Under the pieces are notes generated by a model. It saw only the letters and a list, made by a program, of their open reading frames with translations. It had not been told where the DNA came from and did no database searches. The translations under genes and the position numbers were made by a program. From contig JAKASL010000002.1 in the NCBI GenBank assembly GCA_021819035.1, positions 357,672 through 421,671 on the forward strand: 64,000 bases of DNA, in the 5' to 3' direction. The stretch's first letter is position 1; the number at the start of each line of letters is the position of its first letter. Shown here one piece after another: positions 57,181 to 64,000 of this stretch. This DNA comes from an archaeon (lineage in GTDB: Archaea; Thermoproteota; Nitrososphaeria; Nitrososphaerales; Gagatemarchaeaceae).

Positions 57181-57756
57181 TCACTTCAGGGAGACCTTCT
57201 TCAACTTGCTCGAAGTGGGCTCCTTCTTCGGAATCCTCATGCTGAGGATGCCGTCCTTCATGGTCCCTTCGACGTTCGCACCGAGGATAGGCTCGGGGAA
57301 CTGGATGACCCTGTTAAATGCAGAATAGGTCCTCTCTCGGCTGACGTACTTGGCGTTCTGCCCCTTGTTCTCCGATTGCACCTGCGCAGTGAGCTGAATC
57401 ACGTCGTCGCCCACTTGGACGTCTATGTTGTCCTTGTTGAAACCTGGGAACTCCGCTGTCAACTCGTAGTAGTCGCCTCGATCCAATACGTCGATGACAG
57501 GGTAGCGAGTAGCGAGAGTCTCAGGGAGTGCAGGCGTCATTCCCCATGGCTGGAGAAGAGGCGAACCGAAGGGCTGTTCCCATGTCCACGGAGCGGAAAG
57601 GAACGGAGACATGAGGTCGTTGAAGGAGCTCCTGAAGCTCTCGACTATCTGGTCTAGACTGTTGGCGAGGTTTGCCTGAGCCAAAGTTGGGATTTGGGGT
57701 CTGGTCTTCGAAGGGACCACGTCGTTGTTCCTCCTCGAATTTGTTCTTGCGCTCAT
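57181..57756 (-). CDS. hsp20: small heat shock protein, Hsp20 family
   Basis: 191 residues: a Pro/Trp-rich N-terminal arm of about 85 residues, then the alpha-crystallin domain (YPVIDVLDRGDYYELTAEFP; NIDVQVGDDVIQLTAQVQSE; SRERTYSAFNRVIQFPEPI; VEGTMKDGILSMRIPKKEP) and a short basic tail. It holds unfolding proteins in solution for DnaK or the thermosome. ATG 57756. Its promoter carries the inverted repeat at 57773-57793. Confidence 0.92.
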   Translation of the reverse strand: MSARTNSRRNNDVVPSKTRPQIPTLAQANLANSLDQIVESFRSSFNDLMSPFLSAPWTWEQPFGSPLLQPWGMTPALPETLATRYPVIDVLDRGDYYELTAEFPGFNKDNIDVQVGDDVIQLTAQVQSENKGQNAKYVSRERTYSAFNRVIQFPEPILGANVEGTMKDGILSMRIPKKEPTSSKLKKVSLK

Positions 57757-57772
57757 GTTTTCATACCTCCAG

Positions 57773-57793
57773 TATACTACCTTCAGTAGTATA
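57773..57793. promoter_or_regulatory. operator-like palindrome in the hsp20-dnaK promoter
   Basis: TATACTAC, five-base spacer, GTAGTATA: a perfect 8-bp inverted repeat. The likely TATA box (minus strand TTTATTTAC, about 57795-57806) is just upstream, so the palindrome covers the expected transcription start, where a repressor would block initiation. The ArsR-type gene at 54539 is a candidate binder. Confidence 0.6.
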
Positions 57794-57806
57794 GTGTAAA
57801 TAAATC

Positions 57807-58517
57807 TTTCTGCAGACAGGGTTCACCTCCTTCTCTCTGCTTCGGCTGGACAAGACGAGCCTCCCTTTAGCGGGAGGCAGCGCCCCCTGCAGTGGCTACC
57901 TCGAGAAACAGAAGCGACCACCCCGAGTCGCCATTGTCGCATCGAGATTTGACCTCGGTCAGGTCCAAATCTCGGCGACAGCGAGCCCTTCACCTCTTTC
58001 TTCTGCCCTCCCGGTAGTCCTTTGGGTCCTACCGTGCCTGCATCCTCTTGCGCGCCTGTGTCCGTGTGTGCCCGCACGTGAGCGCGAGGACGGGCAGCGC
58101 AAAGGTGGGACAGGCGGCGGCTCGTTTCAGCCCTTAGCTCTCTCCAACGCGCTGACACGCTCTTTCAATAGGGCCGCCGCCTCGGATTCCCCGCAGGTAC
58201 CCTCCTCACTCGAAAGCGTGCCGAGAAGATTGGCCAACTTGAAAGGACAGCTTATCGCGCCATGCACGATCTCGCCCGGCGAGGCATAGCCCAATCGCCT
58301 CGGCGCCCCCGAAAACAGCTCCCCTTCAGCCCGTGGCTCTTCTTTAGCGGCCCGACGGCTCACTGTTATGCTCCTAGCACTTCGTCCATGCATCGTTGAA
58401 AGGGGCGAAGCTCCATGCAAACTTCGCAAGGTTTGCCTTATTCGTATCCAAATAATGGCACAAGGAGTGGTTCGGCTAACAGTACTTGTTTAATAGGCCC
58501 TGGAAAACGTGAAAACC
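57807..58517. other. 700-bp stretch with weak frames and a tRNA-like scrap
   Basis: A minus-strand frame ending at 58127 (RRAAKEEPRAEGELFSGAPR near its start, GTG at about 58366) could be an 80-codon gene but has no family or good promoter. Bases 57962-57983 (GGTCCAAAT, CGGCGAC) resemble the tRNA-Gly 3' end and form half of an inverted repeat with AGATTTGACC just upstream. Nothing else is seen. Confidence 0.4.
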
Positions 58518-58658
58518 GTGAATCAAACCCAACCGGAGGTATGCGTGACTCACCGGGTCAGGCTTCAGTCTGATGGAGGGTCCTCCGAGCCCATCTGTCC
58601 AGTCTGCGCTCAGATAAGCAACCAAGAATCGCTTCGAAGGCGCTCCAGGAGACGCTAG
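58518..58658 (+). CDS. possible small Cys/His protein
   Basis: 46 residues from GTG 58518 with cysteine and histidine spaced as in a small zinc site: VCVTHRVRLQSDGG, then ICPVCAQISN, and a basic end of six Arg. The TATA-like TTTAATAGG (centre 58493) is 25 nt before the start, as for leaderless genes here. GTG 58509 is an in-frame alternative. Family unknown. Confidence 0.4.
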   Translation: MNQTQPEVCVTHRVRLQSDGGSSEPICPVCAQISNQESLRRRSRRR

Positions 58659-58725
58659 TCTCGGCGGAGTGCCCCAGTGCAGGCCGGCACCCAGTCCCCG
58701 TCCTCTCTCCGTGATTCGGCCTTCG

Positions 58726-58743
58726 CCCCTTTATTAAGGGGCC
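58726..58743. repeat. palindrome over the TRAM-gene promoter
   Basis: GCCCCTT, TATT, AAGGGGC: 7-bp arms around four bases. The TTTATTAAG inside it is also the only TATA-like string before the TRAM gene, about 60 nt from its TTG. Confidence 0.5.
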
Positions 58744-58793
58744 CGCGGGCACTAATCCATCGGACGGAATAACGGTAGGACAGGTGATTTCTA

Positions 58794-59090
58794 TTGAGTT
58801 TCGGTCAACGAGGAGGGTATGGCAACAGGGGAGGGTTCGGAAGAGGTTCCGGGTCCTTCAACAAGCCGGTTGAGGTCGGGAAGGAGTATAACGTAACCAT
58901 CTCCGACACCAGCAGGCGAGGGGAAGGGATTGCCAAAGTCGAGGGATTCATCGTCTTCGTCCCTGGCACGAAGGTCGGCCAGAATGTCAGGGTGAAGGTG
59001 ACACAGGTCTCCCAGCGGTTCGCATCTGGACAGGTCGTGGAGGGTTCAGCGGCACCTGCCTCCGAATCCAGCGGCGCGCCGGCGAACTAG
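58794..59090 (+). CDS. TRAM-domain protein with Gly/Arg-rich N-terminus
   Basis: 98 residues. The first 25 are Gly/Arg/Phe-rich (GQRGGYGNRGGFGRGSGSFN), then a TRAM domain: VEVGKEYNVTISDTSRRGEG, IAKVEGFIVFVPGTKVGQNV, RVKVTQVSQRFASG. TRAM domains bind RNA; stand-alone archaeal ones are RNA chaperones, in cold response in some methanogens. TTG 58794 has GGTGATT a few bases upstream, a Shine-Dalgarno-like site. The RGG-like arm is unusual next to the plain archaeal forms. Confidence 0.85.
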   Translation: MSFGQRGGYGNRGGFGRGSGSFNKPVEVGKEYNVTISDTSRRGEGIAKVEGFIVFVPGTKVGQNVRVKVTQVSQRFASGQVVEGSAAPASESSGAPAN

Positions 59091-59116
59091 GTCGACGGCT
59101 CAGGCCGCCGAGTTGT

Positions 59117-59138
59117 TGGTTGACTTTTGAGTCAACCA
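59117..59138 (+). terminator. hairpin after the TRAM gene
   Basis: TGGTTGACT, TTTG, AGTCAACCA form a perfect 9-bp stem 27 bases after the TRAM gene stop, followed by a pyrimidine-rich run rather than pure T. Likely a transcript end. Confidence 0.55.
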
Positions 59139-59502
59139 CTTCCTCCCTTATCTTATTGCGCATCCTAGAGGTTGGTGCCATAGGCATCGCGTCTTCAGCG
59201 TATCAGAATCGCTCATGAAAGCCAGTTGTAGAGTGGAGTCTGAGACGCCGCTCTGGTCCCGTCGCGGAGGTGGAAGTCAGGTGCAAAATCCCCGCCCTCA
59301 GCGGATGCTAAAGGGGCCACACTCTATCTTGAGGATGTCGGGGAAATGCGTCGCTGTGGCCCCTCGGTGGGACGAGAGAAGCGGTTTTGTAACACTCACT
59401 TTCTGAAGTCAGCCTGACCCGGCGCTTCCTGTGCAGTAGAAGACCTGGAAGGCGAGACGGGTCAGGGAGAAGCTATAACGGGCTGCCCCAGGCTGAAGCG
59501 AC
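59139..59502 (+). other. gene-free stretch with a structured segment upstream of moaC
   Basis: GGGGCCACA (59313-59321) pairs with TGTGGCCCC (59355-59363). Upstream at about 59268-59294, GGTGGAAGTCAGGTGCAAAA resembles the core of a cobalamin riboswitch, but the rest of that motif is not evident. GAAGCTATAACG (59470-59481) is the moaC TATA box, 27 nt before ATG 59503; so any RNA here is separate from the moaC message. Confidence 0.35.
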
Positions 59503-59958
59503 ATGCCTTTCCATCAGGTCGACATATCAGAGAAGCCTGTCGTGTACCGGGAGGCAGTCGCCACGGGACGAATCAAGCTCAAGCGGTCCACCATAGAGCT
59601 GATCGAGCAGAGGAAGCTGGAGAAGGGGGACGCCGTCTCCCTCGCCGAGGTGGCTGCGATTTCAGGGTCCAAGAGGACGCCTGAGCTGGTGGCTCTCTGC
59701 CACCCGCTGAAGATAGAGGAGGTCAAGCCCAGTGTGAGGCTCGGGGATGGGTGGGTGGAGGTGACGGTGAAGGTCGCGACCCACGAAAAGACGGGCGTCG
59801 AGATGGAAGCGCTGACGGCCGTGTCGGCTGCACTGCTCAACATATGGGACGTGACGAAAGCGTACGAGAAAGACGCCGACGGCCAGTATCCTGGGACCGC
59901 CATCGAGTCGGTTAGGGTCGTGAAGAAAGTGAAGGGGTGTGTAGCAGCTAGCGAATAA
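59503..59958 (+). CDS. moaC: cyclic pyranopterin monophosphate synthase MoaC
   Basis: 151 residues. GRIKLKRSTIELIEQRKLEK, the core SGSKRTPELVALCHPLKIEE near residue 50, and EKTGVEMEALTAVSAALLNI then DVTKAYEKD near residue 105 contain the catalytic Lys, His, Glu and Asp-Lys set of the family. It makes cyclic pyranopterin monophosphate from the MoaA product, for molybdenum or tungsten cofactor. ATG 59503 is leaderless. The metal importer genes lie 1 kb further on. Confidence 0.93.
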   Translation: MPFHQVDISEKPVVYREAVATGRIKLKRSTIELIEQRKLEKGDAVSLAEVAAISGSKRTPELVALCHPLKIEEVKPSVRLGDGWVEVTVKVATHEKTGVEMEALTAVSAALLNIWDVTKAYEKDADGQYPGTAIESVRVVKKVKGCVAASE

Positions 59959-59992
59959 CGTACACTAATGTGTATTTAGATATCAAAACAGG

Positions 59993-60571
59993 TTGGAGCG
60001 CAGCTACAGCCCGAAAGAAGCAGGGAAGATCCTCGGGGTGACCACCCACACGATACAGGTCTGGGACAGGCAGGGGAGAATCAGGTGCCCCAGGCTCCCG
60101 ACTGGAAGGAGGAGGGTGCCCGAGTCGGAGATCAGACGCCTAATGAACATCGCCGAACAAAGAAAGGAAGCGGCTTACGCCACGGTTTCCTCGCATGACC
60201 AAAGATCGGACCTGGACAGTCAGGTCAAGGTATTGAAGGCAAGAGCGCCGGGAGCAGAGGTGTATTCGGACATCAGGTCTGGGCTGAACTTCAAGAGGAA
60301 GGACCTCTTGAGACTGCTCGATGACGTGCTCGGCAGGAAGGTCTCCAGGATCTACGTGACCTATGAGGACAGGCTAGCCAGTCTGGCGATTCTCTGCCGC
60401 GGCCTGCGCCTTTGCGGCCTGACGCCGTTTGCTGTGAGTGCGGACGCCTCCTGGCAGCAGATGAGGGATGAATACCTGTACCCTGGGAGCAGACCTGATG
60501 TTCTCAGAACAGGTTGGACCGATGCTGCCAGCGTGCTGAATCTGGACGTGTACACGAAAATACATGTTTAG
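59993..60571 (+). pseudogene. IS607-type serine recombinase (TnpA), decaying
   Basis: 192 codons. The N-terminus is a MerR-like HTH (SPKEAGKILGVTTHTIQVWD), then a serine-recombinase domain: AAYATVSSHDQRSDLDSQVK, SDIRSGLNFKRKDLLRLLDD, KVSRIYVTYEDRLAS. The catalytic Ser is there, but the conserved Arg of the YARVSS motif is Thr, and after DRLA the expected RFGFELI continuation is lost; the last 55 codons do not fit the family. No tnpB partner follows. It is an IS607 remnant inserted between moaC and the metal importer. Confidence 0.7.
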
Positions 60572-60576
60572 AGAAA

Positions 60577-60621
60577 CGGAGCGAGGCAACACCGCGTGTG
60601 ACCAAGGCGGAGCGAGGCAAC
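60577..60621. repeat. 14-bp direct repeat pair
   Basis: CGGAGCGAGGCAAC occurs at 60577-60590 and again at 60608-60621, just after the recombinase remnant. It may mark the end of the lost element. Confidence 0.6.
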
Positions 60622-60665
60622 TCCATGGCTCAGGTCGTCGTACGAAGGCGTACCCCCTTCACCAT

Positions 60666-61253
60666 TCATGGCCGGCGGATTGCGATCCCGTTGCTCATAA
60701 TGTAGGTCTGGTCGGCCAGTCTCCCGTCCTCTTCGTTCTGGGTGGTGAAGAGCATGTCGATGCCTGCGTCCGACACCAGCTTTCCGTATGATGCGACGAA
60801 GCCCTCCTTGTCATGTAGCAGGGAGAAGACCTCGTCCACGAGGATGACCTTGGGGGATGCGAAGAGGGCTGTCGCCAATGACACCCTCCCCCTCATGCCG
60901 AGGCTGAGGCTCCTGACGGGTCCCGCGAAGTTTATGCCAAGCTCTGCCTTCGCCTTCGCTATCGCTTCCTGAGGCACCCACCTGCCCTTGAGCTTCGCCC
61001 CCCATCTGAGGTGGGCTTCGACATCGAGGTGAGGGATGCATGACGACGGCGTCACCATCACTATCCCCCTCCTCTCCACCGGGAATTCGGAAACGTCCGT
61101 TCCGTCCACCCTGACCGGGCCCTCCGATGGTATTAAGCCCGCCAGGGCCCTGAACAGAGTGGTCTTCCCCGACCCGTTCTTTCCCGCCAGGCATGTGGTC
61201 CCGCTGCACTGGATGTCGGCCGACAGCTGGAAGTCACCCAGCCTCGACTTCAC
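60666..61253 (-). CDS. wtpC: tungstate/molybdate ABC importer ATPase, with atypical Q-loop and H-switch
   Basis: 195 residues, shorter than full ModC/WtpC since no C-terminal regulatory domain is present. Walker A is GKNGSGKTTL near residue 24, the signature LSLGMRGRVSLATAL, Walker B VILVDEVFSLL. The Q-loop Gln is Thr (MVTPSSCIPHL), and the switch His is also Thr (LFTTQNEED), so ATP hydrolysis may be altered. GTG 61253 starts 11 nt after wtpB. Last gene of wtpA-wtpB-wtpC. Confidence 0.8.
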   Translation of the reverse strand: MKSRLGDFQLSADIQCSGTTCLAGKNGSGKTTLFRALAGLIPSEGPVRVDGTDVSEFPVERRGIVMVTPSSCIPHLDVEAHLRWGAKLKGRWVPQEAIAKAKAELGINFAGPVRSLSLGMRGRVSLATALFASPKVILVDEVFSLLHDKEGFVASYGKLVSDAGIDMLFTTQNEEDGRLADQTYIMSNGIAIRRP

Positions 61254-61264
61254 GCTCGCCTCTA

Positions 61265-62047
61265 TCAGCGGCGGCCCCTCCTGCCGAAGAGATGCCCTGC
61301 CACGGCAATCGGCAGGGAGACCAGTATCATCACCGCCGACGCGGTCACGGCAGCCTCCAGGCCGCCGGGGATGGCCCCGTTGAAGAGCTGGAACACCGTG
61401 ACCGAGGCGGGGCTCACGCCGTAGAACGGATACTGCAGCACGTAGAACGCGATTATCGAAATCGAACCGAACTCACCCAGCGCCCTGCTCATCGCAACAA
61501 GGGAGGCGCTCGTCACACCTGCCGCGGAGTCAGGGAGGACCACCGAGGCCAGCGTCTTCAGCCTCGAAGCGCCCATCCCCATGGCGAACTGCTCGGCGGA
61601 GATGTCCCTGGCCTCGAAGTACGGCTGAATCGACTTCACATAGATGGGCGCAGACATGATGACCAGGGCGATGACGAGGCCGAGGATGGTGTCGAAGAAG
61701 TTGATCCCCAGGTGCAGCAGGAACTGGCCGGTGGGGGTCAGCGGGCTGTCCAAAATGAGCAGGGCGACCCCTATGACCGGGTGGGGGACTCCTACCGGTA
61801 TGTCCACGAGCGCCTCCAGTAGCGTGTCGCCAGACCTAGCCAGGTGATAAGCGAGCGGGGTGAAGAGCACGAAGTCTACCAACGCGGCCACAGCAGATGA
61901 GACGAGGGAGAGTTCTATTGAACGGAAGATGACAGGGGCGAAGCCCGCAGGCGAACGGAGCGGTCCCAGCCCATAGTAGAGCAGGACCAGGATGGGGACC
62001 AGGAGGAGGAAGACGACTGCGAAAGACAGGCCCCTGAGCCAGTTCAT
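61265..62047 (-). CDS. wtpB: tungstate/molybdate ABC importer permease
   Basis: 260 residues with six membrane helices. The EAA loop that contacts the ATPase is visible as FAMGMGASRLKTLASVVLPD near residue 160, followed by MSRALGEFGSISIIAFYVLQ, the usual ModB/WtpB/TupB pattern. It forms the channel for the oxyanion delivered by WtpA. ATG 62047; 15 nt after wtpA. Complete. Confidence 0.88.
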   Translation of the reverse strand: MNWLRGLSFAVVFLLLVPILVLLYYGLGPLRSPAGFAPVIFRSIELSLVSSAVAALVDFVLFTPLAYHLARSGDTLLEALVDIPVGVPHPVIGVALLILDSPLTPTGQFLLHLGINFFDTILGLVIALVIMSAPIYVKSIQPYFEARDISAEQFAMGMGASRLKTLASVVLPDSAAGVTSASLVAMSRALGEFGSISIIAFYVLQYPFYGVSPASVTVFQLFNGAIPGGLEAAVTASAVMILVSLPIAVAGHLFGRRGRR

Positions 62048-62062
62048 GTTCAGACCAGGCTT

Positions 62063-63112
62063 CTATGGCAGCGGACCGGAGTCCTTCAAGAGCCCCTGTG
62101 AGACCATCTGGGTGATGGGACCCGGAGGAGTGACGTTGCTGTAAAGCTGGGCAGGGACCAGCGGGAGGAGCCCGTAGGACGAGAGGCTCTGCGCGTTCTC
62201 CACTACGTATTCGACGAACTTGAGTGCCGATGCCTGTCGAGAGCCGTCCAGCGGGACGGTGACGCTGATCACTATGGCGGAGCCGACGGTGGTCCCGGCG
62301 GAGTCGTGGAAGGAGAACCTCGAATAGAACGACCCGAGCGAGGGGTTGCCGAAGTTGACCTGGGGCTCCAGCTGGACGTACCGGAGATGGTCCGTGATTG
62401 CTGCGGACTTGTAGATGAAGAGGAACTGTATCTGCCCTGACTGGAGTGGAGCCACCAGGGCGGCTGCGGAAGCCCCGGTGACGTTCCCGCCGTCCTCCGC
62501 CAGGCGCGCGGTGTAGGCACTCGTGTTACCTCCCGAGTAGATGTAGCCCGCAGCCTCCAAGGCGAGCCAGCCTCTGAGGCCCGCGGGGTCCGAGACAGGG
62601 TCAGAGATCCCCACCTTCACGCTCCCTGAGGTGAGCGAGGTGAAGAACGCGTTCCATCCCGAGGTTGTGTTAGTCTGGGCGGCACCGTTCCCCTCTGCAA
62701 CCACGGTAGGGGCGGTCGTGTTAGAATATGCCAAGACGAGCTGGTCGGAAGCGAAGCCAACGGCCCAGCCCGGCGATTCGCTCTTGAGATATTCCGGACC
62801 GGTGGCCGACAGCGCCACGGAGACAAAGATGTCGGCAGGAGACCCGGCCGCTATCTGGCTTGCGATGGCGAAAGAGCCCCCTGACTTCACTGGCGCGACA
62901 GGGATTCCGGTACTATGCGAGAACGAGTTCAGGAGGTCGGCGGTCTCAGTTGCGTAGGCGTCCGCCGAATAGGACAAGAGGGGCGACCGTGGACCCGAGT
63001 TGACGTAGTATGTGTACGCCACGCCACCCACCACTACAACAGCTACGACTATCAGGGCGAGCACGATGTTGGAGTAACGCCTTTTCTCGGCATTGGACAA
63101 GCTGTTATGCAA
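62063..63112 (-). CDS. wtpA: tungstate/molybdate-binding lipoprotein-like WtpA
   Basis: 349 residues: one membrane anchor (IVLALIVVAVVVVGG) near residue 14, then a periplasmic-binding fold typical of WtpA (SADAYATETADLLNSFSHST; KSGGSFAIASQIAAGSPADI; KVGISDPVSDPAGLRGWLAL; FLFIYKSAAITDH). It presents tungstate or molybdate to WtpB. The frame opens at TTG 63151, but that codon lies upstream of the promoter; TTG 63112 or TTG 63100 fit the TATA-like CTATTTATG near 63131-63140. Substrate by family and by the divergent ModE-like gene. Confidence 0.85.
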   Translation of the reverse strand: MHNSLSNAEKRRYSNIVLALIVVAVVVVGGVAYTYYVNSGPRSPLLSYSADAYATETADLLNSFSHSTGIPVAPVKSGGSFAIASQIAAGSPADIFVSVALSATGPEYLKSESPGWAVGFASDQLVLAYSNTTAPTVVAEGNGAAQTNTTSGWNAFFTSLTSGSVKVGISDPVSDPAGLRGWLALEAAGYIYSGGNTSAYTARLAEDGGNVTGASAAALVAPLQSGQIQFLFIYKSAAITDHLRYVQLEPQVNFGNPSLGSFYSRFSFHDSAGTTVGSAIVISVTVPLDGSRQASALKFVEYVVENAQSLSSYGLLPLVPAQLYSNVTPPGPITQMVSQGLLKDSGPLP

Positions 63113-63125
63113 TTGGCTGCATAAC
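63104..63125. promoter_or_regulatory. ModE-type operator candidate
   Basis: GTTATGCA, six bases, TGCATAAC: a perfect 8-bp inverted repeat over the likely start of wtpABC transcription. The arms resemble the bacterial ModE operator, whose outer bases are CGTTAT/ATAACG. A ModE-like gene diverges 58 bp away. Confidence 0.65.
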
Positions 63126-63182
63126 GGGTCATAAATAGGTTTCCAAGCCAAGACTTAAGACGAGCGGGGGGGGCAAGAGAGT

Positions 63183-63854
63183 GTGGCACGCAGCGAGGTC
63201 GAGCCGGTCCCGCACCTGTCCCTCCAGAGCGAGAAGGAGACGGTACTGGACGAGGTCGACGCCATGCTGCTCCAGGCCTTGTCGGAGAAGAACTCCCTGA
63301 CAGAAGCGGCCCGCGAAGCCGGGGTCTCCTACAGGAACGCGTGGGACAGGATAAGAAGGGCCGAGGCGAGGTCGGGGATGAAGATACTCGAGACAAGCAC
63401 GGGCGGCCGGGAAGGCGGCAGCTCGCGGCTGACGAAGGAAGGCCAGGCGTTGCTAAGAGAGTTCAGGAGGGTCAAAGACTACCTGTCCTACGCACTGGAC
63501 GACAGGGAGGCAGCGGGGAACGTGCGCTACAAGCTCAGCGCCAGGAACGCCTTCGACGCGAAGGTCACCAAGATCGAGGGCGGAGAAGTGACCTGCATGG
63601 TAAGGATGTTATCCGTCTCGCCTTTCCGCCTGACGTCGATAATCTCCAGAGATGCGGTGGAAGACCTTGGGCTCAGAGAGGGTGACATTGTAAAGGCAGT
63701 AGTGAAGGCGACCGAGGTCATGGTTGCGAAGAGGCTTCCCACCAAGGCGAAGGGTGCGAACGGTGGCAGGACAGATAGCGGGAGGCGATTTGGGAAACAG
63801 CTGGACTCCCAGGCCCGTTCGCACACCCATGCTGGATCGGAGCCAGAAGGTTAG
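63183..63854 (+). CDS. ModE-like regulator with Mop (TOBE) domain
   Basis: 223 residues. Winged-helix ModE N-terminus (LLQALSEKNSLTEAAREAGV, SYRNAWDRIRRAEARSG, then SRLTKEGQALLREFRRVKDY) and one Mop/TOBE domain (YKLSARNAFDAKVTKIEGGE; DLGLREGDIVKAVVKATEVM). The last 45 residues are basic and disordered. It should bind molybdate or tungstate and repress wtpABC. GTG 63183 is about 28 nt after GACTTAAGAC. Bacterial ModE has two Mop units; one per chain here, as in many archaea. Confidence 0.88.
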   Translation: MARSEVEPVPHLSLQSEKETVLDEVDAMLLQALSEKNSLTEAAREAGVSYRNAWDRIRRAEARSGMKILETSTGGREGGSSRLTKEGQALLREFRRVKDYLSYALDDREAAGNVRYKLSARNAFDAKVTKIEGGEVTCMVRMLSVSPFRLTSIISRDAVEDLGLREGDIVKAVVKATEVMVAKRLPTKAKGANGGRTDSGRRFGKQLDSQARSHTHAGSEPEG

Positions 63855-63902
63855 CTCACGTATGCGCAGTCGCCCCTCTGTTATCCTGAAATTAGTTCAC
63901 CC

Positions 63903-63927
63903 CCTAGCCAAGAGTGCAGGGGCTAGG
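63903..63927. repeat. inverted repeat before the right-edge gene
   Basis: CCTAGCC (63903-63909) and GGCTAGG (63921-63927) pair around an 11-base loop. It could terminate the modE-like transcript or be an end of the element that starts at the right edge. Confidence 0.5.
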
Positions 63928-63963
63928 TGGGTATGGAGCAAGGGAAGACGCTATCGGGTCTAC

Positions 63964-64000
63964 ATGAAGCTGGACCCCGTGAAGGTGGAGTGGATAGTCA
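63964..64000 (+). CDS. start of a possible IS481-type transposase (cut by window edge)
   Basis: The last 37 bases read MKLDPVKVEWIV, like the start of the HTH segment of archaeal IS481-type transposases. Twelve codons are too few for a firm call. Confidence 0.3.
   Translation, partial: MKLDPVKVEWIV

Noticed and set aside
61193..61822. 209-codon plus-strand frame over wtpB
   Set aside because: Antisense shadow of an intact permease gene with clear membrane helices and an EAA loop.
1..64000. CRISPR arrays, Cas genes or other known defence systems
   Set aside because: No regularly spaced repeats and no Cas-like proteins were seen; the only defence-type module is the MazF/AbrB pair.
1..64000. 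Ribosomal RNA genes or a replication origin
   Set aside because: No rRNA-like segment, cdc6/orc1 gene or clustered origin-box repeats were recognised.

Overview
The window is from an archaeon, most likely of the Thaumarchaeota/TACK side; the lineage is my inference from gene content. Direct evidence for Archaea is a thermosome, TFB, aIF6, L31e, L39e, S19e, PDCD5, P0 (L10) and P1 (L12), Spt5, short SecE, Rnp4, Nep1, archaeal-type DtdA, tRNA genes with non-canonical introns, and TATA boxes about 28 nt before start codons. The LysW carrier-protein route to arginine, stand-alone Lrp/RAM and ACT-type regulators, and a mesophile-style DnaK/Hsp20 pair fit a thaumarchaeote or close relative. The DNA is GC-rich, genes are dense, and TTG and GTG starts are unusually common.

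Layout. 1-6.1 kb: an APC permease beside a Rieske oxygenase (cut by the left edge), two DUF131 membrane proteins, a HesB-type Fe-S carrier, then a low-density stretch with an AbrB/MazF toxin-antitoxin pair and a glyoxalase-fold protein, spanned by two copies of a 59-bp repeat. 6.1-11.8 kb: fumarase, two phosphohexomutases, ThiL. 11.9-12.9 kb: intron-bearing tRNA-Arg(TCT) followed by transposase, wHTH and HNH debris. 12.9-19.9 kb: RAM- and ACT-type regulators, a class III cyclase-TPR protein, ArgF, an AraC-Ada repair protein, a ferritin-VIT1 iron protein, a DUF5679 zinc protein. 19.9-29.4 kb: LeuRS, AlaRS, a frameshifted acetyltransferase, detached L12, and the operon secE-spt5-rpl11-rpl1-rpl10. 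29.5-38.2 kb: DtdA and an eight-gene arginine operon (argG-argH-lysW-lysX-argC-argB-argD-lysK). 38.3-43.4 kb: an ACT-type regulator diverging from argG, then rnp4-S19e-PDCD5-L39e-L31e-aIF6-pfdA-ftsY, with nep1 diverging from rnp4. 43.5-46.5 kb: intron-bearing tRNA-Gly(TCC) and a decayed integrated segment ending in a degraded copy of the tRNA 3' end. 46.6-59.1 kb: HflX, small regulators, thermosome, TFB, a lysine-methyltransferase-like protein, hsp20-dnaK with an operator-like palindrome, and a TRAM protein. 59.5-64 kb: MoaC, a decaying IS607-type recombinase, and a tungstate/molybdate importer diverging from a ModE-like regulator, with a strong inverted repeat at the importer start.

The genes form a housekeeping core (translation, protein targeting, arginine synthesis, chaperones, molybdenum or tungsten supply) broken by small accessory patches next to the two tRNA genes and the 59-bp repeats. 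I found no complete, clearly new multi-gene system. The most unusual signals are the D-loop introns in both tRNAs, the tRNA-Gly island with att-like ends, the 59-bp repeat pair around the MazEF segment, three divergent gene pairs that seem to share one TATA element, two operator-like palindromes, and two conserved ATPases (DnaK and the importer ATPase) with changed catalytic motifs.
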